Shown piece after piece: positions 8,078 to 17,600 of a stretch of 36,346 nucleotides of DNA. The stretch is from Flavobacteriales bacterium. GTDB taxonomy: Bacteria > Bacteroidota > Bacteroidia > Flavobacteriales_F > PHOS-HE28. The notes below the pieces were generated by a model. That model worked only from the letters and a program-made list of their open reading frames with translations. It made no database searches and had not been told where the DNA came from. The first letter of the stretch is position 1. Each line of letters opens with the position of its first letter. Position numbers and translations under genes: made by a program. The stretch is taken from positions 1 through 36,346 of the forward strand of contig JAGPDT010000029.1 of NCBI GenBank assembly GCA_018057455.1, in the 5' to 3' direction.

Positions 8078-8776
8078 TCAATTCGCCCTGTCGCCGTAGT
8101 AGGATGCCAACATGCCGCGCCAATAGTCGGCCGTGGGCCATGGGCGCACCGCGCGAGCGCGCCAGGATTGCTTGAAGGGGCCGTTGTCCACCGCGTAGCA
8201 AGAGCCTGAATCCACTTCTTGAACCTTCGCCTTGGCCTGCAATAGTTGCTCCATCGCGCCCACCAGTTCAGGCACCGGTACGGGCTGGTCCAAGCACACA
8301 TTCACCGTGTTTTCGCACAGCTTGGCCGCCGTGATCAACGGAGTGCAGGCTTCGGCCACCAGGTCTACGCCCATTATGTAGCGGCATGCCTTGGTTTGAA
8401 CGGCCAGGGTACGCCCGGCAAGTATGCAGTTGCGGATGTGGTTGCACAAGGTGTGTGGATTGGGCGTGTGCCCCACCACGTTTGGTAACCTGAGGATGAG
8501 GTGGTCCGGGAACCGTTGCCGGATCAATTCCTCCATCCGCAGCTTGTGGCGGATGTAGCCCGCGTTGCCGAGCAAAGGGTCGAACAGGCTGCAGGTGCTG
8601 AAGTAGACCAAGCGGGCCTTGGTGCCTCTTTGTTCAAGCAACAGGTTCCGTTCCCGGTCATAATCAGCCTCTCTGGCGGTAGATGAATTGGAAACGCCGG
8701 ATGCGAAAACAAGGACGCGTCCGTCCTCATGGAGCTGTTCAAATGCACGGGCAAGCAGGCCTGAACCGAGGATCAT
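8078..8776 (-). CDS. Short NAD-dependent epimerase/dehydratase-like SDR (copy 1)
   Basis: A 232-residue protein resembling NAD(P)-dependent epimerase/dehydratase-family sugar enzymes, but shorter than the usual 300-plus residues. It starts directly at the dinucleotide-binding loop (MILGSGLLARAF). Then come FASGVSNS, YFSTCSLFDP and YIRHKLRMEE, where Y-x-x-x-K fits the catalytic pair of the SDR superfamily, and the substrate-side RLPNVVG and NPHTLCNHI. A close paralogue lies at 23305-24018 with the same motifs. The upstream ATG at 8851 is rejected: the paralogues become alike exactly at MILGSG, and both have the box TTTCTTTG 6-7 bases before that ATG. The gene is divergent from a glycosyltransferase. 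Reaction (epimerisation, reduction or dehydration) cannot be told. Confidence 0.8.
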   Translation of the reverse strand: MILGSGLLARAFEQLHEDGRVLVFASGVSNSSTAREADYDRERNLLLEQRGTKARLVYFSTCSLFDPLLGNAGYIRHKLRMEELIRQRFPDHLILRLPNVVGHTPNPHTLCNHIRNCILAGRTLAVQTKACRYIMGVDLVAEACTPLITAAKLCENTVNVCLDQPVPVPELVGAMEQLLQAKAKVQEVDSGSCYAVDNGPFKQSWRARAVRPWPTADYWRGMLASYYGDRAN

Positions 8777-8783
8777 GGGGACG

Positions 8784-8791
8784 CAAAGAAA
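8784..8791 (-). promoter_or_regulatory. Promoter-like box before SDR copy 1
   Basis: Read on the minus strand this is TTTCTTTG, one base from TAnnTTTG, seven bases before the chosen ATG. The same octamer stands six bases before the start of the paralogue (24025-24032). Conservation of box and spacing between two diverged copies is the main argument for function. Confidence 0.4.
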
Positions 8792-8816
8792 GAAGAACGG
8801 GGTGAACCGGCTCATG

Positions 8817-8824
8817 TAGTTTTG
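8817..8824 (+). promoter_or_regulatory. Promoter box four bases before glycosyltransferase start
   Basis: TAGTTTTG is a full match to the Bacteroidota -7 consensus TAnnTTTG. It ends four bases before the ATG at 8829, so the transcript should start at or within a base or two of the start codon. No TTG is seen at the expected -33 position. Confidence 0.5.
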
Positions 8825-8828
8825 CCGG

Positions 8829-9896
8829 ATGGGGAAGGAAGCACAGGGCAAGCAAAGTCTGGTCTATTGCACCTCCGTGCTCGTATCCTTCGCGGCCAAT
8901 GACATCAAATTACTCGGCGAGCGCTTTGAAGTGGCCGTGTTCCATTTCAAGCCCAGTCGGAAATGGCTCACCCCGTTCACGTTCTTCCGCCAGTTCTTTT
9001 TCCTGGTCCGGAAGGCACCGCGCAGTTCGGTCATCGTTTGCCAGTTCGCCGGCTATCATTCGCTGCTGCCCTGCTTGTTGGGCCGCTTGTTCCATACGCC
9101 TGTGCTGCTGGTGCTTGGCGGAAGTGACTGTGTGAAGTTTCCTTCCATCGGATATGGGAGCTTCACGCGATGGCCTCTTGGCCCGATGACCAAATGGTCG
9201 TTGAAACTGGCGGATCATCTGGCCCCGGTGGATGAAGCACTGGTGGAAAGCGGCCATTCCTACACGAACGATCCACATGACCCACAGACCCAAGGATATC
9301 GAGGTCTCTTCCCGGATATCAGAACACCTTACACGGTAATCCACTATGGATACGATCCCCATCGGTTCCACTGTGATGTGCCCAAGGAACCCGGTTCGTT
9401 CATCACCGCGGCACAGATGAATGCACCCAACTTCCACCGCAAGGGCATCGACCTGATCTTCGCCATGGCCGACCGTTTTCCGCAGTGCCGGTTCACCATT
9501 CTGGGCAATACGCCCGCCATGAAGTATGAGCGTGTTCCCCCGAATGTGGAGCTGCACGGCTTCGTTCCGTACGAAGAGCTCCCCCAATTCTATGCGCGTC
9601 ACCGGTTCTACCTCCAGCTCTCCATCTGGGAAGGTTTCCCCAGCGCCCCGTGCGAAGCCATGTTGTGCGAATGTGTGCCGATCGTCAGTCCCGTGGCTGC
9701 TTTGCCAGCGATCGTGGGAGATACCGGCTTCATCCTGGACAAGAAAGACCCGGAACTTTTGCGACAGTTGATCGAGCGGGCCATGGCCGCCGATCTGGAT
9801 GCATTGGGGAAAAAGGCACGCCAGCATATCATGGACAAGTTTCCCCCGTCCGAAAGGCGGAAGTTTCTTGCATTGGTGGAAGGAATGGCCACGTAG
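8829..9896 (+). CDS. Glycosyltransferase family 4
   Basis: A 355-residue GT-B glycosyltransferase with a clear GT4 C-terminal domain. The E-x7-E donor-binding signature is seen as EGFPSAPCE (about 272-280), followed by PIVSPVAALPAIVGDTGFI. Other family features are the central AQMNAPNFHRKGIDLIF segment, with the typical 'knowledge of the group' turn before the nucleotide-sugar site, and ELHGFVPYEELPQFY (about 241-255). It lacks a signal peptide and should work at the cytoplasmic face of the membrane. The gene is divergent from SDR copy 1 and near two methyltransferases, which together look like a small glycan-decorating cassette. The start at 8829 is supported by the promoter box just upstream. 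The sugar donor is unknown. Confidence 0.92.
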   Translation: MGKEAQGKQSLVYCTSVLVSFAANDIKLLGERFEVAVFHFKPSRKWLTPFTFFRQFFFLVRKAPRSSVIVCQFAGYHSLLPCLLGRLFHTPVLLVLGGSDCVKFPSIGYGSFTRWPLGPMTKWSLKLADHLAPVDEALVESGHSYTNDPHDPQTQGYRGLFPDIRTPYTVIHYGYDPHRFHCDVPKEPGSFITAAQMNAPNFHRKGIDLIFAMADRFPQCRFTILGNTPAMKYERVPPNVELHGFVPYEELPQFYARHRFYLQLSIWEGFPSAPCEAMLCECVPIVSPVAALPAIVGDTGFILDKKDPELLRQLIERAMAADLDALGKKARQHIMDKFPPSERRKFLALVEGMAT

Positions 9897-9942
9897 CGTG
9901 GCCCAGCACGGCCCCGGCGCTTCCACACATTCCCCGGTCCGT

Positions 9943-11136
9943 TCAATGCACTGTTGCGAAGCGCCAAGTGAGGATTGCGGTTTGCCCCTTGGAAAGCAGC
10001 AAGGCGTACACCCCATCACCGCAGTCTTTTGGCAGGTCGATTGGCCTGATGCCTAATTGCCCTTGGCAGACGATGCGGCCGTTGGCGTCCAGGATGCGGT
10101 AGGCATCTGCCATGCCCGGGGCCCAACCGTTCAAGGTGATGCGGCCTTGTTGGAACACCGGATGGATGGTGGATGCCGTAGGGTTTTCATCGATGCTTAC
10201 CGGACCGCCCTTGTACTCCCAGAATTGGGCAGTGGCACCACTGCTGGTGCTTCCGGTGCCCATGTAGCCCGTGTCCCCGATGGAGAAGGCGATGGGCGTG
10301 TGGGCCCCGGCACCGCCAAAGTTGGCAATGGCCGTCCAGGTGTTGGCGAAGGGATTGTAGGCGTACATGTCCACCAGATAGGAGGATCCGTTCCATCCAC
10401 CGCCCGCGTAAGGAATGTTGTTCACCACAAAGGCATTACCCGTTCTACGGGCAGGTCCGGGCACGTCCGCGCGTTGGGCCCAGTTGTCCGTGGCCGGGTT
10501 GTATTCCCAGAAATCCGTGGAGTTCAGGTCGCTGCTGTTGTCATTTCCTCCACCGATGTACCCTTTCCCGTACACTGAAAAGTTGATCGGTCCGGAGCGG
10601 CCTGCGGCTGGAAGGCTGGCCTTTTGATCCCAGGAATTTGTTGCAGGGTCATATTCCCAGAGGTCGTTGGGATAGGGTGCCGGCCCATCACTACCTCCCA
10701 TAACGTACGCCTTGTTGTTCAAAACGAATACACCGGGAGAAGCACGTTCTACAGCAGGTAGGGAAGTTTTCTGGGTCCATGAATTGGTAGCGGGATCATA
10801 CGCCCAGAGATCATTGAAGAACGGTCCCCCCGAACTCAAGCGTCCAAATCCAACATAGCCGATCCCATTGATGGAGAATGCTGCGCCTTCCCGCCGGGGT
10901 CCGCCAGGGAAATCTGCTTTCTGGGTCCATGTATTCGCACTTGGGTCCCATTGCCAGAGGTCATCGAGATTGGTGCCATAGGCATCGGCACCAGTACAGA
11001 TGTACCCGTGGGTGGCGGTGCCGAATCCTACAGATCCCCAGCGTGCCTCACCGGCAAGGTTTGGTTTTTAGTTCCAGTATTGCGCGCTACTGGTTGCGGC
11101 GAGCATCAGGACGAGGATCGTAATGGTGTACTTCAT
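9943..11136 (-). pseudogene. Kelch-repeat secreted protein interrupted by one in-frame stop
   Basis: A 397-codon frame for a secreted kelch propeller protein, broken at codon 23 (TAA at 11068-11070). Before the stop is a complete signal peptide, MKYTITILVLMLAATSSAQ, then Y-W-N. After it the same frame runs on without further stops through about six kelch units: DLWQWDPSANTWTQK, DLWAYDPATNSWTQK, DLWEYDPATNSWDQK, DFWEYNPATDNWAQR, then MYAYNPFANTW and QFWEYK. The C-terminus (YRILDANGRIVCQGQ ... DGVYALLLSKG) resembles a type A sorting domain of the type IX secretion system. The stop falls where the repeat motif W-x-Q-K needs Q, so CAA has become TAA by one transition. The promoter is intact. Either a very recent pseudogene, a strain polymorphism, or a base-call error. 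Restart at a later codon would lose the signal peptide. Confidence 0.85.
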
Positions 11137-11159
11137 TGGGGTTCACATTGGGTATGGGT

Positions 11160-11188
11160 CAAATGTACAGGAAGGCAGATTGCGCCAA
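11160..11188 (-). promoter_or_regulatory. Bacteroidota-type promoter for the kelch gene
   Basis: On the minus strand, TTG (11188-11186), an 18-base spacer and TACATTTG (11167-11160) form a good match to the Bacteroidota sigma-factor consensus TTG-N17..23-TAnnTTTG. It lies 23 bases before the ATG at 11136. The promoter appears intact although the gene has an early stop. Confidence 0.65.
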
Positions 11189-11201
11189 TAACCAGGCTAC
11201 C

Positions 11202-11294
11202 TTAAAAACTCCGCCCAACCCCCACCACATAGCGGAACGACATATACTCGGCTTCCCCGGCAGGAATGTTGGAAAGCACCAACGGCATGTCAAA
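11202..11294 (-). pseudogene. Remnant: last ~30 codons of an M1-peptidase-like gene
   Basis: This stretch encodes FDMPLVLSNIPAGEAEYMSF then RYVVGVGRSF and a TAA stop. It matches the end of the intact M1 metallopeptidase at 14643 (FDMPLVLSALPASETEHVAF then RYVVGVGRSF) at about two thirds of positions. A 26-base piece (11206-11231) is identical to 14647-14672. Homology stops abruptly at the F of FDMP; upstream sequence does not resemble the peptidase. It is therefore a fragment of a duplicated or deleted paralogue, not a gene. The two copies lie in opposite reading direction to the PKD gene and bracket it. Confidence 0.85.
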
Positions 11295-11405
11295 GCAGAG
11301 GAAGCGGCGTTGGTACTCCGTAAAGGCCAATAGGGCATGATGGAGTCTTCCTTGGTATCGATGCCTGATCGTTGTATGTTGTGCGGCGTTCAGACATACG
11401 AAGCC

Positions 11406-14400
11406 ATGCATTTGCGCGAACAGACACCCTTTTTCAAACTAGCGTGGGCTTTCTGTATCCTAATTGGAACCACGTTATCTGCCCAGGAGAACAGCCACTG
11501 GTACTTTGGGCACCATGCTGGCATCGACTTCACCAATGGGACGGCTGTGGCAGAAACGGGAGGTTTGGACGCACTTGAAGGTACTGCCACGGTTTCCGAC
11601 CAAGGCGGCAATCTGCTGTTCTATACGGATGGTGTCACCATCCGGGACCGCAACAACAATGTGATGCCGAACGGCTCCAGCCTCATGGGAGGGGCCTCCA
11701 GTACACAGGCGGCGCTCATCGTGCCCAAACCAGGGGCTTGTGGGACCTACTATGTGTTCACCACGCAGGATCATATGCAGAATGGAGACTTCCGGTACTC
11801 GGTTATTGATATGTGCCTGAACAATGGCTTAGGCGATGTGGTGGCAGGGGAAAAGAACATCATGATCTCCACCCCGTGCGGGGAGAAGGTCACTGCGGTC
11901 CCGAATTCCTCCGGCACGGGCTATTGGATCATTACCCATGTGTTGGGCGGGAATGCATTCTTGGCTTATTCCCTTTCCAGCTCCGGCCTGAATTTCGTGC
12001 CGGTCACCAGTAGCGTAGGTTCCGTGCAAGGCTCCACTTGCCAGATCGGCCCCCTGAAAGCCTCCCATGATGGGACAAAATTGGTTTCCACAAATACGTT
12101 CTGCAACCATGCTGAGCTCTTCGATTTTGACGCGGCCACAGGTGTGGTGAGCAACCCGGTGGATCTGGCAGGCTTATATGGCCTTCCGAATGGTTGCTAT
12201 GGCGCGGAATTCAGCCCGAATGACGAACTGTTGTACATCTCCACGACATGGGCCGTAAATAGGCTTTACCAGATTGATCTGGTCAACTCGATCGTATCGG
12301 AGATCGAGGAAGGCCCGGGAGGCACCTATTCATTTGGAGCCTTGCAATTGGGTGCCGACGGTCGCATATACATGGCCAGGAAAGATGAAGCTTTTCTTGA
12401 TGTCATCGAATTTCCTGACATCCCCGGAACAGCATGCAGCTACCTTCCTGCAGGATTGACCCTCGCTGCCGGCACTACGAGCGATATCGGCTTGCCCTGC
12501 CTGATCCCGGCCACGGTCCTTCAAGCCGACAGCGGTACGATCACCGTTGACCTGGGGCCTGATACTTCCCTATGCGATGGCCCTGTAATCTTGGCCCCAT
12601 CGGCTGTTTGCGGCGACATCTTTCTGTGGCAGGATGGCACTGTGGCCAGTTCATTCACCGCGGCACAGCCCGGTATTTTCTGGGTGCGTGTCTCGAATTC
12701 CTGCGGTGTTGGTGCGGATACTATTGTGGTGGGCAATGGCGGCCAGGCCCTCGCAGATCTGGGGCCGGATACCACTTTGTGCCCGGGTGGCTCCATCGTA
12801 CTGTCGGTACCTTCCGGAGCGGACAGCGTGTTCTGGCAGGATGGAAGCACCCTTGATGAATTCACCGTCTCGCTCCCCGGCATCTTTTCGGTCCAGATCT
12901 TTAATGGTGGATGCATGGGGCAGGATACCGTGGCGATCTCCGCCCTGCCCCAGCCACAAGCCGGATTTTCTTTTTCCTTGGACACCTGTACGCGAACCGT
13001 CTCGTTCGTAAACACTTCGCAAGGATCTGCTGCACAGGCATGGGACCTCGATGACAATACCACGAGCACGGCATTAGCTCCCCAGCATACTTATTCTGCC
13101 CCGGGGGCGTATACTGTTGCATTGGTGGTGCAGAACGGATGTGGTACGGATAGTCTATTACAGGAAGTGGACATTCCTGACATCGGCCAGCTTCAATTGA
13201 ACGGCCCTGATACACTTTGCAGCGGCACCACTGCGAACTATGTGGCATCCCTGACCGGAACCAGCCCATCAAGCATCACTTGGTCCAACGGCTCCACGGA
13301 CACATTGGGCATCACATACGGCCCGGGCTCGAGCCTTTGGTTATCCGTTACGGTAGCCGCAGCTGCAGGGTGCATTCTGACCGACAGTGTTTTCATCACG
13401 CTCATGCCTTTGCCCATTGCTAATTTCACATGGGAAGCGCATGCATGTGGGACGCAAGTATTGTTCAGTGACCAAAGCAACTTCGCGACAAGTTGGGCCT
13501 GGAACCTTGGCAACGATTCACTTTCAACCGATCCAAGTCCTACGGGTATTTATGAGCCGCCTGGTTTGTATACCGTGGTGCTGGCCGCCATGAACGATTG
13601 CGGGAGCGACACGGCCACAGTGGACATGGATCTTACGCCACAAGGCGAGCTCGTGCTCAACGGGCCGACCGACCTGTGTGCCGATGAAACCGGCATGTAT
13701 GCAGTGGACTTTACAGGCAGTGATATTGCTTCGGTGGCATGGAGCACCGGTGATATTGGACTGAGCATGAACTACACGATCGCCGCGGACACGGTCCTTG
13801 CCGTTGAATTGATCGGAACGGACGGTTGCACGTATGCAGATACCCTTGCACTTACAGTACAACCCTTACCTGTTGCCAACTTCACTTGGAGCCAGAACGC
13901 TTGCGACTCAAGTATCCTGTTCACGGATGGTTCGATGCATGCCACCAGCACGAGCTGGGACCTTGGATTTGGGCAAAGCAGCGTGCAACCGGCACCTACC
14001 GGCCACTACCCCGGCCCCGGAAGCTACAACGTGCAACTGGTCGCGGCCAATTCCTGCGGGAGCGATACAACTGAACTGGCCGTGGTCCTTGATGGCATGG
14101 GCCAATTGCTGATCACCGGCCCGGCATGGGTGTGCAGTGATGAGCCTGTGTCGTTCACTGCCGAACTCAGCGGTACTGACATCTCGGGCATTATCTGGTC
14201 AACTGGTGACACGGTTCCAGCCATAGCCTTGGGCTTCGATAGCGACCAATTGCTCAGTGCTGCGGCAGTGGGTGCGGATGGCTGCCATTACTTGGCGAGC
14301 ACAACCATTTCCGTAATTGGTGCGGATGGAGATGACCTCAACTATGCGCCGAACGTGTTCACGCCGAACGGAGACGGGATCAACGAGACTTTTGCACCGG

Positions 14401-14612
14401 TCATGGTGGATCCGGGGGCATTTTTGGAAATGCTGATCTTTAATCGGTGGGGCCAAGAAATCTATTCCACCACGAACATTCAACATCCTTGGGACGGTCG
14501 CTTCAAGGGTGCCCCTGTACCCGATGGAACCTATGTGTACATCATGCGCTGGATGAACCGCTGCCGTGGAACACGTGAGGAGCGGCACGGCCATGTGACC
14601 TTGCTTCGTTAG
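11406..14612 (+). CDS. PKD/propeller surface protein with type IX secretion C-terminal domain
   Basis: A 1068-residue secreted or surface protein. The signal peptide starts at the ATG at 11406 (basic MHLREQ, then FKLAWAFCILIGTTLSAQ); 23 upstream codons in frame from 11337 are discarded because they would bury it. Next is a propeller-like domain (about 27-385) beginning HWYFGHHAGIDF, common in gliding-associated proteins. Two LGPDT-x-LC modules follow (near 380 and 455), then PKD-like units with DLDDN and CGTDS/CGSDT endings, including three ~153-residue repeats. The end, YAPNVFTPNGDGINETF ... IFNRWGQEIY ... GTYVYIMRW, is the CHU_C/gliding-motility-associated (type B) sorting domain that directs export through the type IX system. 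Role (adhesion or binding) is inferred from architecture only. It sits between two copies of an M1-peptidase gene tail. Confidence 0.93.
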   Translation: MHLREQTPFFKLAWAFCILIGTTLSAQENSHWYFGHHAGIDFTNGTAVAETGGLDALEGTATVSDQGGNLLFYTDGVTIRDRNNNVMPNGSSLMGGASSTQAALIVPKPGACGTYYVFTTQDHMQNGDFRYSVIDMCLNNGLGDVVAGEKNIMISTPCGEKVTAVPNSSGTGYWIITHVLGGNAFLAYSLSSSGLNFVPVTSSVGSVQGSTCQIGPLKASHDGTKLVSTNTFCNHAELFDFDAATGVVSNPVDLAGLYGLPNGCYGAEFSPNDELLYISTTWAVNRLYQIDLVNSIVSEIEEGPGGTYSFGALQLGADGRIYMARKDEAFLDVIEFPDIPGTACSYLPAGLTLAAGTTSDIGLPCLIPATVLQADSGTITVDLGPDTSLCDGPVILAPSAVCGDIFLWQDGTVASSFTAAQPGIFWVRVSNSCGVGADTIVVGNGGQALADLGPDTTLCPGGSIVLSVPSGADSVFWQDGSTLDEFTVSLPGIFSVQIFNGGCMGQDTVAISALPQPQAGFSFSLDTCTRTVSFVNTSQGSAAQAWDLDDNTTSTALAPQHTYSAPGAYTVALVVQNGCGTDSLLQEVDIPDIGQLQLNGPDTLCSGTTANYVASLTGTSPSSITWSNGSTDTLGITYGPGSSLWLSVTVAAAAGCILTDSVFITLMPLPIANFTWEAHACGTQVLFSDQSNFATSWAWNLGNDSLSTDPSPTGIYEPPGLYTVVLAAMNDCGSDTATVDMDLTPQGELVLNGPTDLCADETGMYAVDFTGSDIASVAWSTGDIGLSMNYTIAADTVLAVELIGTDGCTYADTLALTVQPLPVANFTWSQNACDSSILFTDGSMHATSTSWDLGFGQSSVQPAPTGHYPGPGSYNVQLVAANSCGSDTTELAVVLDGMGQLLITGPAWVCSDEPVSFTAELSGTDISGIIWSTGDTVPAIALGFDSDQLLSAAAVGADGCHYLASTTISVIGADGDDLNYAPNVFTPNGDGINETFAPVMVDPGAFLEMLIFNRWGQEIYSTTNIQHPWDGRFKGAPVPDGTYVYIMRWMNRCRGTREERHGHVTLLR
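13185..14330 (+). repeat. Tandem ~153-residue repeats within the PKD protein
   Basis: Three copies start at 13185 (GQLQLNGP), 13644 (GELVLNGP) and 14100 (GQLLITGP), spaced 459 and 456 bases. Each begins with this strand, continues through an Ig-like half (ITWSNGSTDT, VAWSTGD, IIWSTGD) and, in the first two, a PKD half (PLPIANFTW / PLPVANFTW to NDCGSDT / NSCGSDT). The third lacks the PKD half and runs into the sorting domain. Confidence 0.8.
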
Positions 14613-14642
14613 GCCGATCATGAAAATAAGCGGCTCCGGCCA

Positions 14643-17600
14643 TCAGAAACTCCGCCCAACCCCCACCACATACCGGAATGCAACATGTTCCGTCTCCGAA
14701 GCCGGTAAGGCAGAAAGCACCAACGGCATGTCGAAGCGGATCGTCAGTGGTTTGATGTCGTCCAAGGGTCCAAACTTTTTGATGGTGAGGGCCGCACCCA
14801 ACCCGGCATCCGCGCGGGGAAGGGCCAACTTCACCTGCGGGGTGCCTAGGTCGGTTACCGTGCGGTAGCCCATGGTGCCCACATCGCCGAAGAGGTAGAC
14901 GTCCAAGTGCAGATAATCAGCCAGCTTGCCGGGTCGGAAGCGCACCAAGCCGTCCAGATCGAGTTCGGCATTGATGGCCGCGCCCGTATTACCGGCGTAA
15001 GTGAGGATGACATTGCCCTCCGCATCCTTCTCCGGTGCCTGGTAGCCCGCGTAGCCGCGCAGGCCCAGCCCGCCGCCTTGCTGGAAGTGGTTCACGCCGG
15101 CCCCATAGCCCATCCAGTCGAAGGGCACAAAGCCGATGCTGCGGGTGTACTTGTCGGCCATCATGTCCTCGGGGGAGGCGCCGGCCAAATAGAGCTGGCT
15201 CTCGCGCGGCGTGGTTCCGCTGCCGTACTGCGCCAACAGCCGCGTGCGCAGGTTCAGCCTGCCCATGCGCGTGTTGTTCTTCGCGGTGGCGGCGGCTTGT
15301 GCAAACGGGTAGGCCGCGCCAATGCCGGCGGTGCGTACCTCAAGGCCAAGGGAGCCATTGCCTTTGTGCCAGTCGTAGCGGTGCTCCAGGCCGGTGTTCC
15401 AGGTGCTGTTCAGGGCGTGGAGTTCCCAGCGGTCGGGGTAAAGCAGGTAGGTGAGGTCCGCGCTGTCGCGCCGCAGCATGAACTTCATGTTGGTGTAGAG
15501 CGAGGTCTTGGTGAAGGGGATGTCCCAGTTGAAGCCGCCTTCGTATTGCTCCAGCCCGTCGAGCAGGCGTGCGGCCACGAATATGCTGGAGCCGTTCAGC
15601 CAGCGGCCGGTTCCGTTCTCGTAGCGGAAGTTGAGGCTGATGGGGTCGTAGGCCGTGTTCACGCCGCCGCCGGGGAGGCTTTGGCCCAGGCCGGTGTTCA
15701 GCCAGGCGCTGAACCACACCTGGTGCTTGTAGCGCAGGTAGCTGCCGTGGAAGTGGGCGCCCACCTTGAGGCCGTCATAGCCGTTGTACCAGAGGTCGGG
15801 CCTGGCGAAGCCTTGGTAGGTGCGCCAGTTGGGCCAATTGCGGATGTGGCTGTCGAAGGTGCTTTCAAAGGGGAAACGCAGGCTGTTGTTGAGCATGTTG
15901 GCGTCGCCCAGGCGGTAGCTGGTGTCGATGCGCACATCGGCGATGCCCGTGGGGATGTTCACCTCGGCGTAGTAGTCGCGTTGCAGCTCATCGAAGCCGA
16001 TCCAACGGGGCAGCACCGTGGCGCTGGTCTTCTTCACGAACCAGTTGTTCGGGATCAGGTAGTCGTAGGTTTTTCCGTCGTTGGCCTTCACGGCGAACTC
16101 GATGGGCATCTGCATGTCGCCGCTGCGGCGGAAGTGGATGCGCTGGCCGACGTCGGCATTGCGGTGCTTCACACCCTTCACGGCGTAATCCAGGCGCTTG
16201 CCGGTCTCGATCCACTGGTCGAAGAACCAGTTGAGGTCGGTCTTGGTGTAGTCGGTGAAGCTCTGGCGCATGTCCTCCATGTAGGGGTGCTTGAATTTCC
16301 ACTGTTGGAAGTAGTGGCGCAGCGCGCCGTTGAAGAGCGTATCGCCGAGCACGTATTGCAGGTTGAAGAGCATGGCGGAGGTCTTGTAGTAGACCATGCG
16401 GTAGCCGGTGTGGAGGCCGGAGAATTCGTCGCTGTGCACGTTGATGGGGGGCAGCTCGTTGCGCACGGCGGCACGCATGTAGCTGTTGAAGGTGAGCTGG
16501 TCCCGGGCCAGTGCCGGCCCGGTATAGCGCCGCTCGTAGGCGGTGGCGGCGGGCTCGGTCACCAGGGTGTCCTCGCCCACGTGTTGCATGCCCACGGTCT
16601 CAATGAACTGGGTGAAGCCCTCGTCGAGCATGGCGCGGTAGGTCTCGTTGTTGCCCACCATGCCGAAGAACCAGTTGTGGGCGATCTCGTGCATGAAGAG
16701 GGTGCGGTAGTCGGGTTCCTCGCCGCTGTCGAGGGTGAGCATGGGGTATTCCATGCCGTCGCGGGCATCGGCCACCACCATCTTGGGGTAGCCGTACATG
16801 CCCACGTACCCGCTGTGTGCGCGGATGCATTTGGCGGCGTATGCCGCGGCGTTCTGCCACTTGCTGGCATGCGGTTCCGAGGCCAGGGCGATGCACTGGA
16901 TGCCGTTCCATTCGGCCTCGCCGATGCGGTAGGTGGGGTCGGCGGTGAAAGCGAAGTCATGCACGTTCTCCGCATGGTAGCGCCACACCTTGCGCACGCC
17001 GGGCTGGTAGGGCGTGATCACCGAGGGAGGCGAGTTCCAGGGCTTGTCCTTGAAGTTGGCGATGTCCAGCTTCTTGCGCAGCTCCGGCGGCATCACCTCC
17101 TGGGGGTTCTGCAGCCAGCCGGTGGCCTCCACCACCATGTCGTTGGGCATGTCCAAGGCCACGTCGAAGGTGCCGAAGTCGCCGTAGAACTCATGGCCGA
17201 GGTGCTGCTGGGTGTCCCAGCCGGACTTGCGGTCGTACACGCTGATGCGGGGGTACCACTGGGTGCCGTCGAAGTGCTTGAATCCCCACTGGCTGTAGAG
17301 CTTCATGCGGCCCATGCCGCCCCAATGGGTGGTGAAATCGTACTTGAACACGGTGCTTTCACCGGGCAGGAGCGGCCGTGGGAGGGTCACGCGCAGGATG
17401 GTGTTGTCCAGTTCCAGCCGGGCCTGTAGTCCGTCCATGGTCATGGAGGGCACCCGGGTTCCGCGCTGCTGTTCCACTGGTTTGTTGCCGCGGCCGCTGA
17501 GTTGGGCCAGGTAGCTGTCGGGTTGGGCGGCGTTGGCGTAGAGGTGGAAGAAGGCTTCGCGCAGGGTGTCCGGTGAATTGTTCCAGTAGGTGAGTTCCAC

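Noticed and set aside
9943-10839. The kelch frame as an independent shorter gene starting at a TTG
   Set aside because: The upstream frame continues unbroken to a signal peptide and good promoter apart from one stop codon, so a damaged full-length gene is a better reading.
14907-17429. An 840-codon plus-strand open frame
   Set aside because: It is exactly antisense to the M1 metallopeptidase, is composed of Val/Gly/His/Ala-rich sequence typical of the shadow of a GC-rich gene, and has no recognisable motif.
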